The position numbers were made by a program, and so were the translations under genes. This document shows positions 1 through 10,398 of a stretch of 64,000 nt of DNA, in pieces. The stretch comes from Collybiopsis luxurians FD-317 M1 (taxonomy: Eukaryota; Basidiomycota; Agaricomycetes; Agaricales; Omphalotaceae). Every line of letters begins with the position of its first letter. Position 1 is the stretch's first letter. The stretch is from assembly GCA_000827265.1 (NCBI GenBank), contig KN834752.1, positions 858,948 through 922,947 of the forward strand, in the 5' to 3' direction. A model generated the notes under the pieces. That model was not told where the DNA came from. It saw nothing but the letters and a program-made list of their open reading frames with translations, and made no database searches.

Positions 1-326
1 GGCAATTGAAATGCATCAGGAATCAGACGTTTTGTCTGTTCACCGTGTCACTGAGATCTTGAAGTTAACGAAAGTCAACTTCCGCCTGGCGCGCGTGTGG
101 ATGTACCGGTGGCTACCAGAGAGGGACAGTGAGACAAGACAGTGACGAAGGCAAAGCCATCTTTTACGAAAGTCCCGTGGGCACCTTTCAACAAATTTAC
201 GCTCGATTTACGCAGCTCTTTCCACGGGCTCAAGAGGCCTTGACGTCTGGAATCCTTTCTGTCGAAAACCCGTGTACCTGACCTTGTCATAGCTGAGCAT
301 ATAGGTTTTTCGAGAAATGACTTGAT

Positions 327-819
327 ATGTTTCGGAGGGACATGGGAGGACAGATAAGAAAAGAAAAAAATATTGATTGTCCCTTTGCAATCACCGAACA
401 ACTACTGACAATTGACATCCAGGTTGTAAAATGTATGTATCAGTCGTTCGTGCGTCAGTTCCTTAAGACTCAACTCATCTACAGGAGCATTACACTCTCT
501 TTACGGAGTTAGAAGCTCTTTCAGCATTCCTACTGTCGCGGACTAAAGATAGAGTCTCAATGGTCTCAGCGGCCTCACTGGTGCCTTACCGCTGGAAGCA
601 GTTTGTACATCAATGTCTAGGGATGGCCGCATTCAAAGGTTGGCGGCACGTTTACAGTACTCGGAAGAGCCTGGGCAGTGAATGGGGTGTACCTGGTAAG
701 TGACGATGTCCTTCAAGCCTCGTCCGTCGTTGACCATTACTCGTCATACATCTTATATGTTAGATCCCAAGATATATGTAGTACAGAAATTTGACCCTGG
801 TGTCAAGTCAAAGGTCTAA
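327..819 (+). CDS. Small protein of unknown function, three exons
   Basis: I do not recognise the family. Exons at 327-422, 485-695 and 764-819 join in frame through two GT-AG introns and give about 120 residues. The N-terminus (MFRRDMGGQIRKEKNID) is basic. The middle holds a hydrophobic stretch (ELEALSAFLLSR) and an aromatic/basic segment (PYRWKQFVHQ, FKGWRHVYST). The C-terminus ends FDPGVKSKV. A second Met lies at 342. The TAA stop at 817-819 overlaps the TAG stop of the convergent ankyrin gene. The start is a guess, because further upstream exons could lie in the first 300 bases. Coding status rests on frame continuity across two consensus introns, not on homology. Confidence 0.45.
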
Positions 820-1581
820 TCTTCGTCGGATCCCGAACCTGAGCCAGAACCCGCTTCTCCTTCGTCATCTGAGATGGCGTCAAACGCGGTCTCAACTAGC
901 TCATTTGAATACTCACCACTGGCAATATCGTCCTGCGACACCGTCGCAGTCGCTTGAGCCTTTCTAAACAACTTCCTCGTATCCTCATCAGACGGAGGAA
1001 CAAAGTCTAGGGCCAGCTCGCCCTTCTTGTCCCGTATGCTGGTGTCTGCACCTGCATCAAGGAGGGATCCAACAACATATGAGCGTAGACCGTCGTCTTC
1101 TAGTTGACAAGCAAGATGAAGAGGAGTGGCACGATTAATCCGATTAATTGGGTCAACATCACATCCTTCATGGGAGAGAATATGTTCTAGGACATCAACG
1201 GAACCATTCTGGACACTGAGAATTGGCTCAGATTGATGATCATGTTCTCTGAAAGCTCGACTTACGCGATGTGTAAAGCTGGTTCATGCGAGCTGAACAG
1301 GTGTGATCATCGCATAAAGGCGAACTCGTACCTGTATTACCGAGCCTGTGGAATAATTCCTATCAGTATCAACCAAATGAGAAGAGCAAAAAGACTTGCC
1401 CATCTTGAAAGTTTATATCGAAATCATCGTTTTCAAAAACCTCTAGTAGCATATCTTCATCGTCTGTCCTTGCTGCAGCCAGTAATCGCTCATCTAGCCA
1501 TATCAATCTATTGCATACAGGGAGCGGCGAACAAAAAGAAAAATACATACTGCTACTAGCTCCTTCTTGGGTTTCAGACAT
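816..1581 (-). CDS. Ankyrin-repeat protein with two consecutive microexons
   Basis: A 183-residue protein with about two to three ankyrin repeats, probably a small protein-interaction adaptor. I derive five exons (minus strand): 1581-1551, 1493-1400, 1345-1332 (14 nt), 1278-1266 (13 nt) and 1215-816. Joined, they restore ankyrin consensus: DINFQDG, then LGNTALHIAVQNGSVDVLE, then NRATPLHLACQ and LLDAGADTSIRDKKGELAL. The C-terminus is acidic and Ser/Gly rich (GSGSGSGSDED). The intron at 1399-1346 starts with GC (GCAAGT), and no GT donor gives the right frame. The start codon abuts the start region of the divergent kinase gene, and the stop overlaps that of the convergent neighbour. The family is clear from the motifs; its cellular role is not. 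Confidence 0.85.
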
Positions 1582-3110
1582 ATGAACGAAATGGAGAGAG
1601 AGAAAGAAGCGCTGATCAGCACATGGCCTGCGACCACCATGTTCTCAACGCTAGTGAAGATCCTTTCATCCCGATTCTAGCCACCAAACTCACGAATTCT
1701 TAACAGGAAGCTGGCGATATCCAAGATATTGTCGATTCAGATGACGGTGAAGGCAGTGGCGAAGACTTTGAAATCATCGCCGAAGGCCTTGCCTCGACGG
1801 TGTCCAAAACATTGGCATTGGTCGATAACTACAGCGAGCCCCAATTCGTCGCTGTTAAGACATGCACAACTATCAAAAGATGGGCGAAAGAGCCGCACGA
1901 TATTATGAAGGAATGCAGGATACTCAAACGTCTTTCTCATCCAAATGTACGCTATTCCGATGTTCCATCTCATCACGTACATAGCTGTCTTGATCCCAGA
2001 TTATCTCAGTGCTCGATACCCTTTTGGATCGTTCTCAGAACACGATGAATATCTGGATGCCATTTATTCCCCATTCACTGACGGACCTCTTGAATTCGGT
2101 GACCTTTGTACCGCGGCTACGCACGACCAAAACGGACTCACAAGCGTTCAAATTTCTTTACCTTACTCGCTCTCTCATGACACAAATTCTACATGCCGTA
2201 GTCTACTTGCATACGCATCGCATTGCTCATCGCGATATCAAGCCGGCGAACGTTCTATTAGCCCGTTCCGGACGCGTGAAACTCATAGATTTTGGGATTG
2301 CTTGGGATGAAGTAGAGGAAGATATGGCCGACAGAAAAGGTGATATGTGGCCAGAAGAAAAAAACAAAATGTATTTCGAAGTATCGACTGGGTTTGTGTT
2401 TCCCTCATTCAAGTCGAAATGACGGTTGACTTAGTGGCAGTCCTTACCGTGCCCCGGAGTTATTATTTGGGACGCGCTCATATGACCCGTACGCAATCGA
2501 CCGCTGGAGTCTAGGTGCGCTCTTTGCAGAATTTTTTACAAAGCTTGCTCCGGCTTCCCCGTCATCCGAGGATTATCCTTCCTTCATATCGTCTTCCTTC
2601 CCCAGCTCAAATTCCTCGGATCCTTTGACTCGTTGTTTTCGTGAATCGCTGTTCGATGCTTCCCGAGGCGAAATCGGTTTGGCTTGGAGCATTTTCAGAA
2701 TTCTAGGTACTCCTCGAGAACCCAAGGATGAAGAGGAAAATGAGAAGACCTGGGCTTGGGTAGGTTTTGAGGCTCTTCCTGATGCACAAAAAGTCGAGTT
2801 TAAAAAAGTTGATGGAGTCGGACTCGATGAAGAGGTTTTCCCTAATTTGCCCTCGGAAGGGAATTGTTCTGCTTCCGCGGTAGATTTACTGCGCGGTCTC
2901 CTTCGATATCCACCTGAAAGCCGGCTGAAGGCACAGAACGCGTTAGAGCATATATTTCTTTCGCCAGTCTCCGAGCACGGAAGGGTGCTAATGCCAGAAG
3001 ATCTGGACCAAGGAGCTGAAGGAGGAGGGAAGCTGACGAAAGTAGACTTGGATGGTACTCAAAAAACACTGGGAGACTTGTTGATCGAAATGTTGGGCTT
3101 GGGCTACTGA
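1582..3110 (+). CDS. CDK-like serine/threonine protein kinase (Cak1/Csk1-like)
   Basis: A protein kinase of the CMGC/CDK branch, possibly the fungal CDK-activating kinase type. Visible motifs in order: degenerate glycine loop, catalytic lysine in [20 protein letters not shown], catalytic loop [19 protein letters not shown] (DFG), YRAPELLFG (APE), and [13 protein letters not shown] long acidic insert follows APE, and the C-lobe ends near the TGA at 3108-3110. Introns at 1947-1999 and 2392-2434 are required to keep these motifs in frame. A first intron near 1649-1701 makes the N-terminus uncertain. Starts at 1582, 1594 or 1623 are all possible; 1582 puts the ATG directly against the divergent ankyrin ATG. 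The Cak1/Csk1 assignment is inferred from the degenerate glycine loop and overall look; another CDK-like kinase is possible. Confidence 0.82.
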
Positions 3111-3395
3111 GGGAAGCCAATCGAGAATACAATAGGCGGCACTCCTCTTCACATTTGAAGATAGAAAGTTAGGTAGATTTATCCAGGAAAAGAATAAAAT
3201 CGTGTTGTTTTTTTCTTGAGCCGTAACTACCATCATCGATCTCTTGCTCCTGCCGCCCACAGTACCTGCAAATGCATGTGGACGGTATTGTTTTCATGAA
3301 CAAGGTTGCCTTCCGCCCCTGTCTCGCCACAAAATGCCTTTCAAAAGATTCTAGTTTTTCTCATATCAAAGTTCGTATTTAACGGAGGTTTCAAG

Positions 3396-6300
3396 ATGAA
3401 CTCGACGTTCTTTCAGTCCTCAGATTTGCTGGAATCAAATCACGATTACCTCGCCCTTCATACTTCGACCTTCTTCGCTGATTTATTAAAATATTCGCGG
3501 CCAAGATGGAGTCTTCGCGGTTTGCTCTGCAACCTTCGAAAGTGAGAATAGACTAAGTCTTACTCCGTTACTTTTAGGTATAATACTGCCACCAATGCTT
3601 CTCATGACGCCAGCCCGTCTACACCTCGAGCTGGACCTTCGAGGGGTAGCTTAAATCCTCTACCCAGGCCTCCGTCTTTGATACCTGCTTTTGCTGACAT
3701 TGAGCTCGGCTCAGGGACTTTAGACCCATACTATCCCATCAATGATACACCAAGAGCTCAAGGCAAGAGCCAATTATTCAAGGAAAAATTGTCATGTCGC
3801 TCACTTGCCTTTTACGCAGCTCGAGAGCAGAGTTCAGACATATCTCTGGATAACGTCCAGGAAGCTTCGAGGAGATTTTGGAGAACACTTGAGCTTTATC
3901 GGTATCTTATAAACGCGTGTAGGTTTTGACATTCAATGTGCTGTACATCTGTCGTTGTTAACATCTTGGATAGCTCGGGTGAGGCTTGACGCGGAAATTC
4001 AATCCAGCCTTATCAACGAGTCGAAGCAGCTGATGCACTTCTTGCATTTCATGAATGGTGAGTAGTCTGCTTCAAAACTGGAACACGTTTAACACTCCCT
4101 ACCAAACTAGCCGATTTTATGAATGAAAATTACACCGAAGAAATTGAAGCTATCCCGCAAATCTGTGAGATTCATCACGTAACAAGTGGTAAATGTTCTG
4201 ACCGTATTCAGCGACGCATGTCGATCTCGAAACTTGGCTCCGCCAGCGTGAAGCAATCGAAAGAGTTACGGAAAGGATTCTGCGCCAAGGAATGCTTTAT
4301 ACGATACTTCAGCAGGAGGCACGTCCAACAAACCGCGTCCTGTCACCACCTTCGCAGGAACCGTCGAGTAGAGCACGCAATATCTTTTCTGCTCCAACAT
4401 TGCGATTTGGGTCGCGCTCCACGGATTCTCATTCAAACCTGGAATCAGTGGGGGGGTCGCCTGAATTCTCCCAATCATCCTATTACTCTCTCTTACAGCA
4501 TCCTTGTAGCGGTGGCCCATCCCGACGAGATAGTTCGTCAAGGCAAGAAGCTCCAGGTAATCTCATGCTTTATCATTTAAGCTTAGCACTTATGCTGTAT
4601 AGATACGACTCCGAGTCGTACCTACCTTGTTCCTCCTAGTCCTGTTGTTGTTGATCCAGAGCTGTCCATTAGGTCTCCTCGACATACAAGACATCAAGTG
4701 AACCATAGTTCATTGCCAAGACATCACAGCTCTTCGAGAAGAGCAGACGGTGTATCCTCTGCTCCAGGCTCTAGACCTGCAAGCCCTTATTTACATCCGG
4801 AAAACCTGATAGGATTCTCTCCTCCAAGGAGACTTTCTTCTGTCCCGTCCACCAGGGTCCCTTCACCTTCCGCTGATGATCACTCTCATCCGCCGCTGGC
4901 GCAAGACTCGGTGGGATCTTTCCAGCCACCGGATTTGCGCTCTCAGTCCGAAAACGTGGAAGAGCGGGAACTTACGGGTACGACCAGGAGAGATGGTGCA
5001 AGATTACGATTCAGTGTACCATCGAGGTCGCAAAGGAATCGAATATTTCGAACAAGCGATCCACGGCGTCTTTCAATTGACTCAATTCCAGTCACTAACT
5101 CAGGCTCATCACCTAATGAATTTGAGGCTCATCATTCACCGCCACCACCAAATCAAGCCCCGGGTCATCCAGTTCTGCATAATGCTAGGGTTCGTGCCCC
5201 CGATGCAAACTCTGGTAAATACATTTTTAAAAAATCAGGTAGGTACATTGATATTGATTATATGTATATACAGGTAGAGATGATCCCCGGTTCACTTTAC
5301 CTGGAGGGAGTGCTTTAGTGGAGCCTCTAACAAGTTCAGCTCAACAGAATGCTTCAACTACGAGGGTAGATATCCCAGGTATGTACTTATCTGGTGCAAA
5401 TAACCAGATGGCGGACTTACGTTACGATCTTCAGCTACCGGCCCTTCAAATCTTTCTCCAAGCTCTGCTCCAGAGCCTATAAGCCCGGTTCGGAATGGGC
5501 CAGGGAACGCGCCGAGTAAGCACCCACTTCGGATCTACGCCGGCAGCTTTAACGCAAACTTTCGTAGGAATTGATAGGGTTGCACCCTCCGTCTCAACTA
5601 CACCTGACACCTCTGCCAGAGGTAAAGTTTCTTTCGCACTGCTTTGGCGTACTCTGATGCTTAATTTCCGTTTTGTGGTATGTATGTAGATGGAATAGCA
5701 AACCCACCGCCACCGCCACCAAGAAATCCAGGGTTGCCTGGAGGCTCCCCAGACTCAAGCAGTTCGTCCGAATCCAATAACAGTCGTCGCTCAGGCGACC
5801 ATGGCGACAGCTCACCTCGTTCACAAAACGGCTCCCCAGACGGCGGGCAGGGTAACGGCCTATCTTATCCTGTATGGCCATCGACCGGGGTCTCACCCAG
5901 CAATCTATTCCCTTACCCTGGGAGTGCACTCCCACCGCTCCCGCCTCCAAGCATTCATTACCATTTCGCAGTTCCCACGCCAGTTCCCATCACCCCGCAA
6001 CCCGCTCTACAACCTGTTCTCCCACCTCCGCTTTGGTCGACACCAGCTGTTCCTTCAATTTTGTTAACACCTGCTGGACCTCCTCCCGCTTGGGAACCTG
6101 GGACATTTCCTGTCTCTAACCTCGGCGATCCTGTTCCTGTGCGGGTTCATCCCCATCTTTTATATAATCCCATGAATCCTTCCCAGCCTGTTCTTCAATG
6201 GGATGTTGTTCTTCGAGCAGAACAGGCCCGAGTTGTCACGGGAAAAGGCCTGATAACACGCCCCTCCTTGGGAGATGAAGCAGTCTACGTAGGAGGAAAG

Positions 6301-6771
6301 ATCGACAAAATCTGGATACAGAGTGATACACCGATTCTTGCATGGTGGATGCAACGATGGGGTCCGATCATTATTGAAAAATCAAGAATTACAGTCCGGG
6401 ACGTATTGGATGCAATTCAAACCTATCTCTCTGTTCCACTTACAAACGGAGATTATCGTAAAGCCGTCCAGGTTCAGACACAGACGGACGGCATTAATCA
6501 TGGTAATGGGATTCGTCTCTTACGTGCCCGTAGGATGAGGGCCTTGAATGGTTGTGAACTCCGAAGTGTGGCGCTTAAGCGACGTTCAATAGAAGATGGT
6601 TGGTCGGCGAGGTTTATGGGTGCCAACCAGGGAGAGTCTTCATTTTATCGCAGGAGCGATGTTTTAGGCACCTATCGACGGTTTTTAGGTGTCAGATCTG
6701 TCGTTTATTCTGACAATTCGTGGCGACTTCTATTAGGAGTGGGTCCCGGTCCTGTTCCCCAGTTTGTTTGA
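3396..6771 (+). CDS. Long disordered protein with C-terminal DUF6699-like domain
   Basis: An approximately ten-exon gene. The N-terminal part has a short helical, possibly coiled-coil segment (DLETWLRQREAIERV). It is followed by hundreds of residues rich in Pro, Ser, Thr and Arg, including a PPPPPPR tract. The C-terminal ~190 residues, from NPSQPVLQWDVV, look like the agaricomycete DUF6699 domain, whose function is unknown: WDV start, a central WGPIIIEKSRITVRDVLDAI segment, basic RLLRARRMRALNG, and a final GVRSVVYSDNSWRLLLG. The first intron is phase 2 and the next eight all appear to be phase 1, so the linker exons are symmetric. The start could also be an upstream in-frame Met at 3306. Domain identity is from memory of the family; exon boundaries in 3545-5680 are hand-derived. 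Confidence 0.7.
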
Positions 6772-7138
6772 ACTTTTACTGGCTTCTATTCCTTCAGCGT
6801 TCTAATGCTCTGTCAAAGAAATTCTCCATAGAATTGTGACGATTTTTATGACTCGTGTATTGTTACAGTATCTCGAAGTGGTAGGGCTTGTATGCCTATC
6901 TAATTATCTGAATCATCGCTGTCACGGCCAGTAACAAACTCATGATTATCATGTGGTAATGACATGACGCGTAAAAACTTTGTGCGGGAAATAATGGTTA
7001 GAAATACAGAGCTCTGAGCCCACTTAAAGTAAAATTATGCCGGAAATTATACACGTATGGATCACGATTTCGCCAACCTATGGATGAGGTAACTGTATCA
7101 CTTGCTGCACTTCAAGATGTTCGGAGCCAAGAGTAATA
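6772..7138. other. Intergenic stretch between convergent genes
   Basis: The 3' ends of the DUF6699 gene and the sphingomyelinase gene face each other here. I see no coding signal or repeat; it probably holds both 3' untranslated regions. Confidence 0.6.
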
Positions 7139-9872
7139 CTATCCGAGTAATTGCGATCCTGAGCAGAAAGAATGATATCGTTGAGTTGCACGCGAAGCAT
7201 GTCTTTCGTCGGTTCGTCCAGCTAACTGATGTGAGCAATTACCCCACCAACATAGATAATACATACCTTTCCATATGCAAACACATCAACTATTTGCTTC
7301 AAGATGGTATCAGCACGAATGCCTTCGCACTCAGAACCACCGCTATGAGCATCAGCGACTTCTGGGTGCTTGGAAAACCACTTCACTCCCTGGCTGAGAT
7401 CGTAGCAGTTGTTTTCACTCCTCTGAGCTCGAAGCTGACATATCGCGCGTTGCTTGCATTCGACATATGCATCCTCATCGTCGGAATGTGAACGACAATC
7501 ACCTCGGCCAACTCGCCTCTTGAGGTGCTGGAACGTTCGAAAGGTTTCATCGTTCGCCTCGAATTGCTCTGTAATCTGATGCCAGAAGGAGGGAGAAAGA
7601 GAATCGGAAGTATTAAGGCCGCCGGGTATCCTGGAGCCATATAAGTCCCTGGCGCTATAGAGTAAGTTCCAGCTTGCTATGATTCGAGGCTCAGAATCCA
7701 CTATTTCCAAATTAAGCGTAGCAGACATACGGTCAACCTGATAATCCGGGTGCGATAAGTTCGCTGCCATCACCGTGACATCCATAATTTCGTATGTATC
7801 TGGATCGACATCATAGACTTTGAATGCAGGATTTCCGCCTAATCGTACCAACAGAATTTATTTGGAGATGCAGCGGGAAGATGGTTCAACTTACTTCGAG
7901 GGGTCAACGCTGGTGCAATCCAAGCCATACTTGTCGCTGTCTCCTTCCTTCGGTCACTATAGTTCGAATAAGCAAGTTGAAATTCATCCTGGAGGAAAGT
8001 CAGCGTCATGGCATGCTTGAAAGAGAGTTCAAAAGCGAGCTAACATGATGTGTATGGCCAAAAAATTGCCCGGCAATTGTATGTCGATAGCGTTGAATTA
8101 CTTGGTCGTAATAATTAGACTGAAAGCAGGTCACGAACATACTTCATTCGAATGACAATGGTTAACAAACCTGATCATGAAAAACATCACCGCCTCCTGG
8201 GGGCATGTGTGCTACAATCCAAGCTCGTTGTCCGAGGTCCTCAGCGACTTGAAGTTGTGATACCAAGAATGACAAAATCCCGTTGGGATCTGACCTGCAA
8301 AACTTGTTCAAGAAAGGTCAACAATATTTATGACTATCACGTACTGCTGCTGGTCCGAGTCATATAGCCACAAACTACAAAATGAGTTGAGCTTGGGGTT
8401 ACACTTGAAAAGCGTAGTCCTCACTTCATCTTGTACCAGAATCCCGAATTAAGTGATATGATACTGAAGAAACTGATGAGCTTCCATCTGCATGGATTCG
8501 TCGGGCGCGTACCGAAGATTTGTATTAGAAACGACCAGGGAATAACTCCCAGAATAATGAGTGGCCTGGTCTGCAGCAGTTTGACCGATCCAGGGCTGTA
8601 AAGAACGCGTAAGCGATGTAGCAAGTGGTGCTAAACATTTGAACTGACCCTCCATTGAACACTGCTCGTATCGAACACCCACTGCGAATCATTTGCGTGA
8701 TCTTGGGTTGATGATCTCGGAAAGCAGTTCACTGGATAGCTCTCACTAAGGATTCAAAGGTTAAGTAAAATAATTGGACCACAAGATGGAATGACGTACT
8801 GGTTTCCTAATGCAGGGAATACAGGTGCTTTCAATGCCATCCTAAACTGTTCACCGAAGAGATTGATGTCAGCTGTGACATCCCTATTTTAGCCATTAGT
8901 TGAACTCTAAAACTAGTTCGGATCCTTTAATAAAGATGCTCACTCTTGATTCACTAACCACACAGCACCTGAAAAGCGGCGAGCATTAGCTTCAAATTTG
9001 GAAGAAATGCCGAATGCTTACCGTCTACGATATCACCAGTAAAAATAGAAAACAAATTATCTGTAGCATCAATAGCCTTCGCTACAGAGTCAGCAAGTTT
9101 TCGCGGAGTATCGCATGTGTGCTGTCCCAGTGGTCCCGCAGGATTCGAGATGGGTTCGCTTTGGTCGGCGAAGTTTCTACAACAAATAGGCTTGCATCTC
9201 GTTTATGAGAGTTGAAGTTTGAAAGCTATGCAATAGCTCACCTTTGAGCAGTTAGCTTCGGCACCAGTCTTTCACATTCAGGTTAATATAGAATCTTCCG
9301 GTATTGCTGGAGACGTCGTACCGAATAATCCCGGTCAATATGGATGTCACTAAAATGTACTACTTTGAAGGGTTCTTTGCTTGATGAGACGAATACTTTG
9401 GGATTCTTGGGGGGCGGTTTGGGGAAAGGTACGGTAAAACTATTGACAGGGGGTTCGGGACAGAGAGCTAGCATGGCATTGCAGAATTTCGTGGACGTCT
9501 CTCCGAAGGGAGATATGGATCTAAGGTCGTGGGCAATAACGGGAGAAGCGTTGTCTAATGCTCCATCACAAACATCTGGATCTTGCAGCTAAGAAAAGAT
9601 TCATGAGACATGGGACGGAGTATTTTAGACAAAAAGCCAACCTTAAGCCGCTTGCACAGAGCCTTAAGCGACCTACCAAGGACATTGTCACCGAGTGCAG
9701 CGGTTGCTTTCAACGTCACAAGCAAAGAATGGCATGAAGCGCAATCCACTGCTGTACTGAAACTAGAGATTACGTCGTCCGCCAAATTAGACTCGGAACC
9801 TTGCACGGCCTGAGGTAGCAATATCAAAGTTGTTAAAGCAGCAAATTGGGCGCAAAGCAACTGTAAGAGCAT
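7139..9872 (-). CDS. Secreted acid sphingomyelinase-like phosphodiesterase (saposin + metallophosphatase)
   Basis: A multi-exon gene for a secreted or vacuolar acid sphingomyelinase family enzyme, which cleaves phosphocholine-type head groups using a two-metal centre. From the N-terminus: signal peptide (MLLQLLCAQFAALTTLILL), a saposin-B-like segment with paired cysteines (CASCHSLLVTLK, DPDVCDG), then metallophosphatase motifs. These are VHFSDIHIDRDY (metal-binding D and H), FTGDIVDG near 9010-9050, and the downstream histidine motif AHMPPGGGD near 8190-8260. AWIAPALTP follows near 7900, then GGNPAFKVYDVD, and a C-terminal helical/cysteine region ending at TAG 7139-7141. An in-frame Met at 9923 is an alternative start. 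The internal exon boundaries between 7850 and 9300 are only roughly placed. It shares an intergenic region with the divergent GMC oxidoreductase. Confidence 0.82.
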
Positions 9873-10398
9873 TCCAGAGATGATAAAGCTTAAGTTCAAA
9901 AAAGAAACATGGAAGAAAAACAAAAGCAGCTGAATGTCGGCACGTCATCGGGCGCTTATATTACTCCAAATTTAGTAAGTATGCTCAAACTCTAACGTTA
10001 TAACAAATCTTTCCATATGCAATCGAGCTTTCTCCAAGACTTCTTGATCCTTGGCCTTAAAAGCTTGAGAGCTTAGAACTTGAGATCGTGTAATTGCCGA
10101 GGTCGCATGCGGCATTTGCATTTTGCTGGCAGCTCGCATCTTGCTGTCCGAACGGTCTCTTCTAGCACATCCGCTATTGAATTAAGTACTTCCAAAATGC
10201 CGGTCTGTGGCATTCAACTTATAATAGCTACTTGCTCACACACATAATTTCATTGAGGATCTTCTCCCTTCCGGAACCTCATATGGAATCGAGTTCATGA
10301 CCTAGCTATTGCTATGATGTTTCCGAAGCGTTATATTCAGTTGGAATGAACGGTCATTAATAAAAGCTACTGGAACAACTTCCACATTTCTTAGTGCA
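9873..10398. promoter_or_regulatory. Shared upstream region of divergent sphingomyelinase and GMC genes
   Basis: About 0.5 kb between two divergently transcribed genes for secreted proteins. It must hold both promoters. AT-rich candidates such as cttataatagc near 10215 and taataaaag near 10357 are visible, but none is convincing alone. No repeat or additional gene was seen. Confidence 0.4.

Noticed and set aside
75..401. 108-codon minus-strand open frame
   Set aside because: It lies opposite the first exon of a plus-strand gene with two well-phased introns, has no recognisable domain and odd composition.
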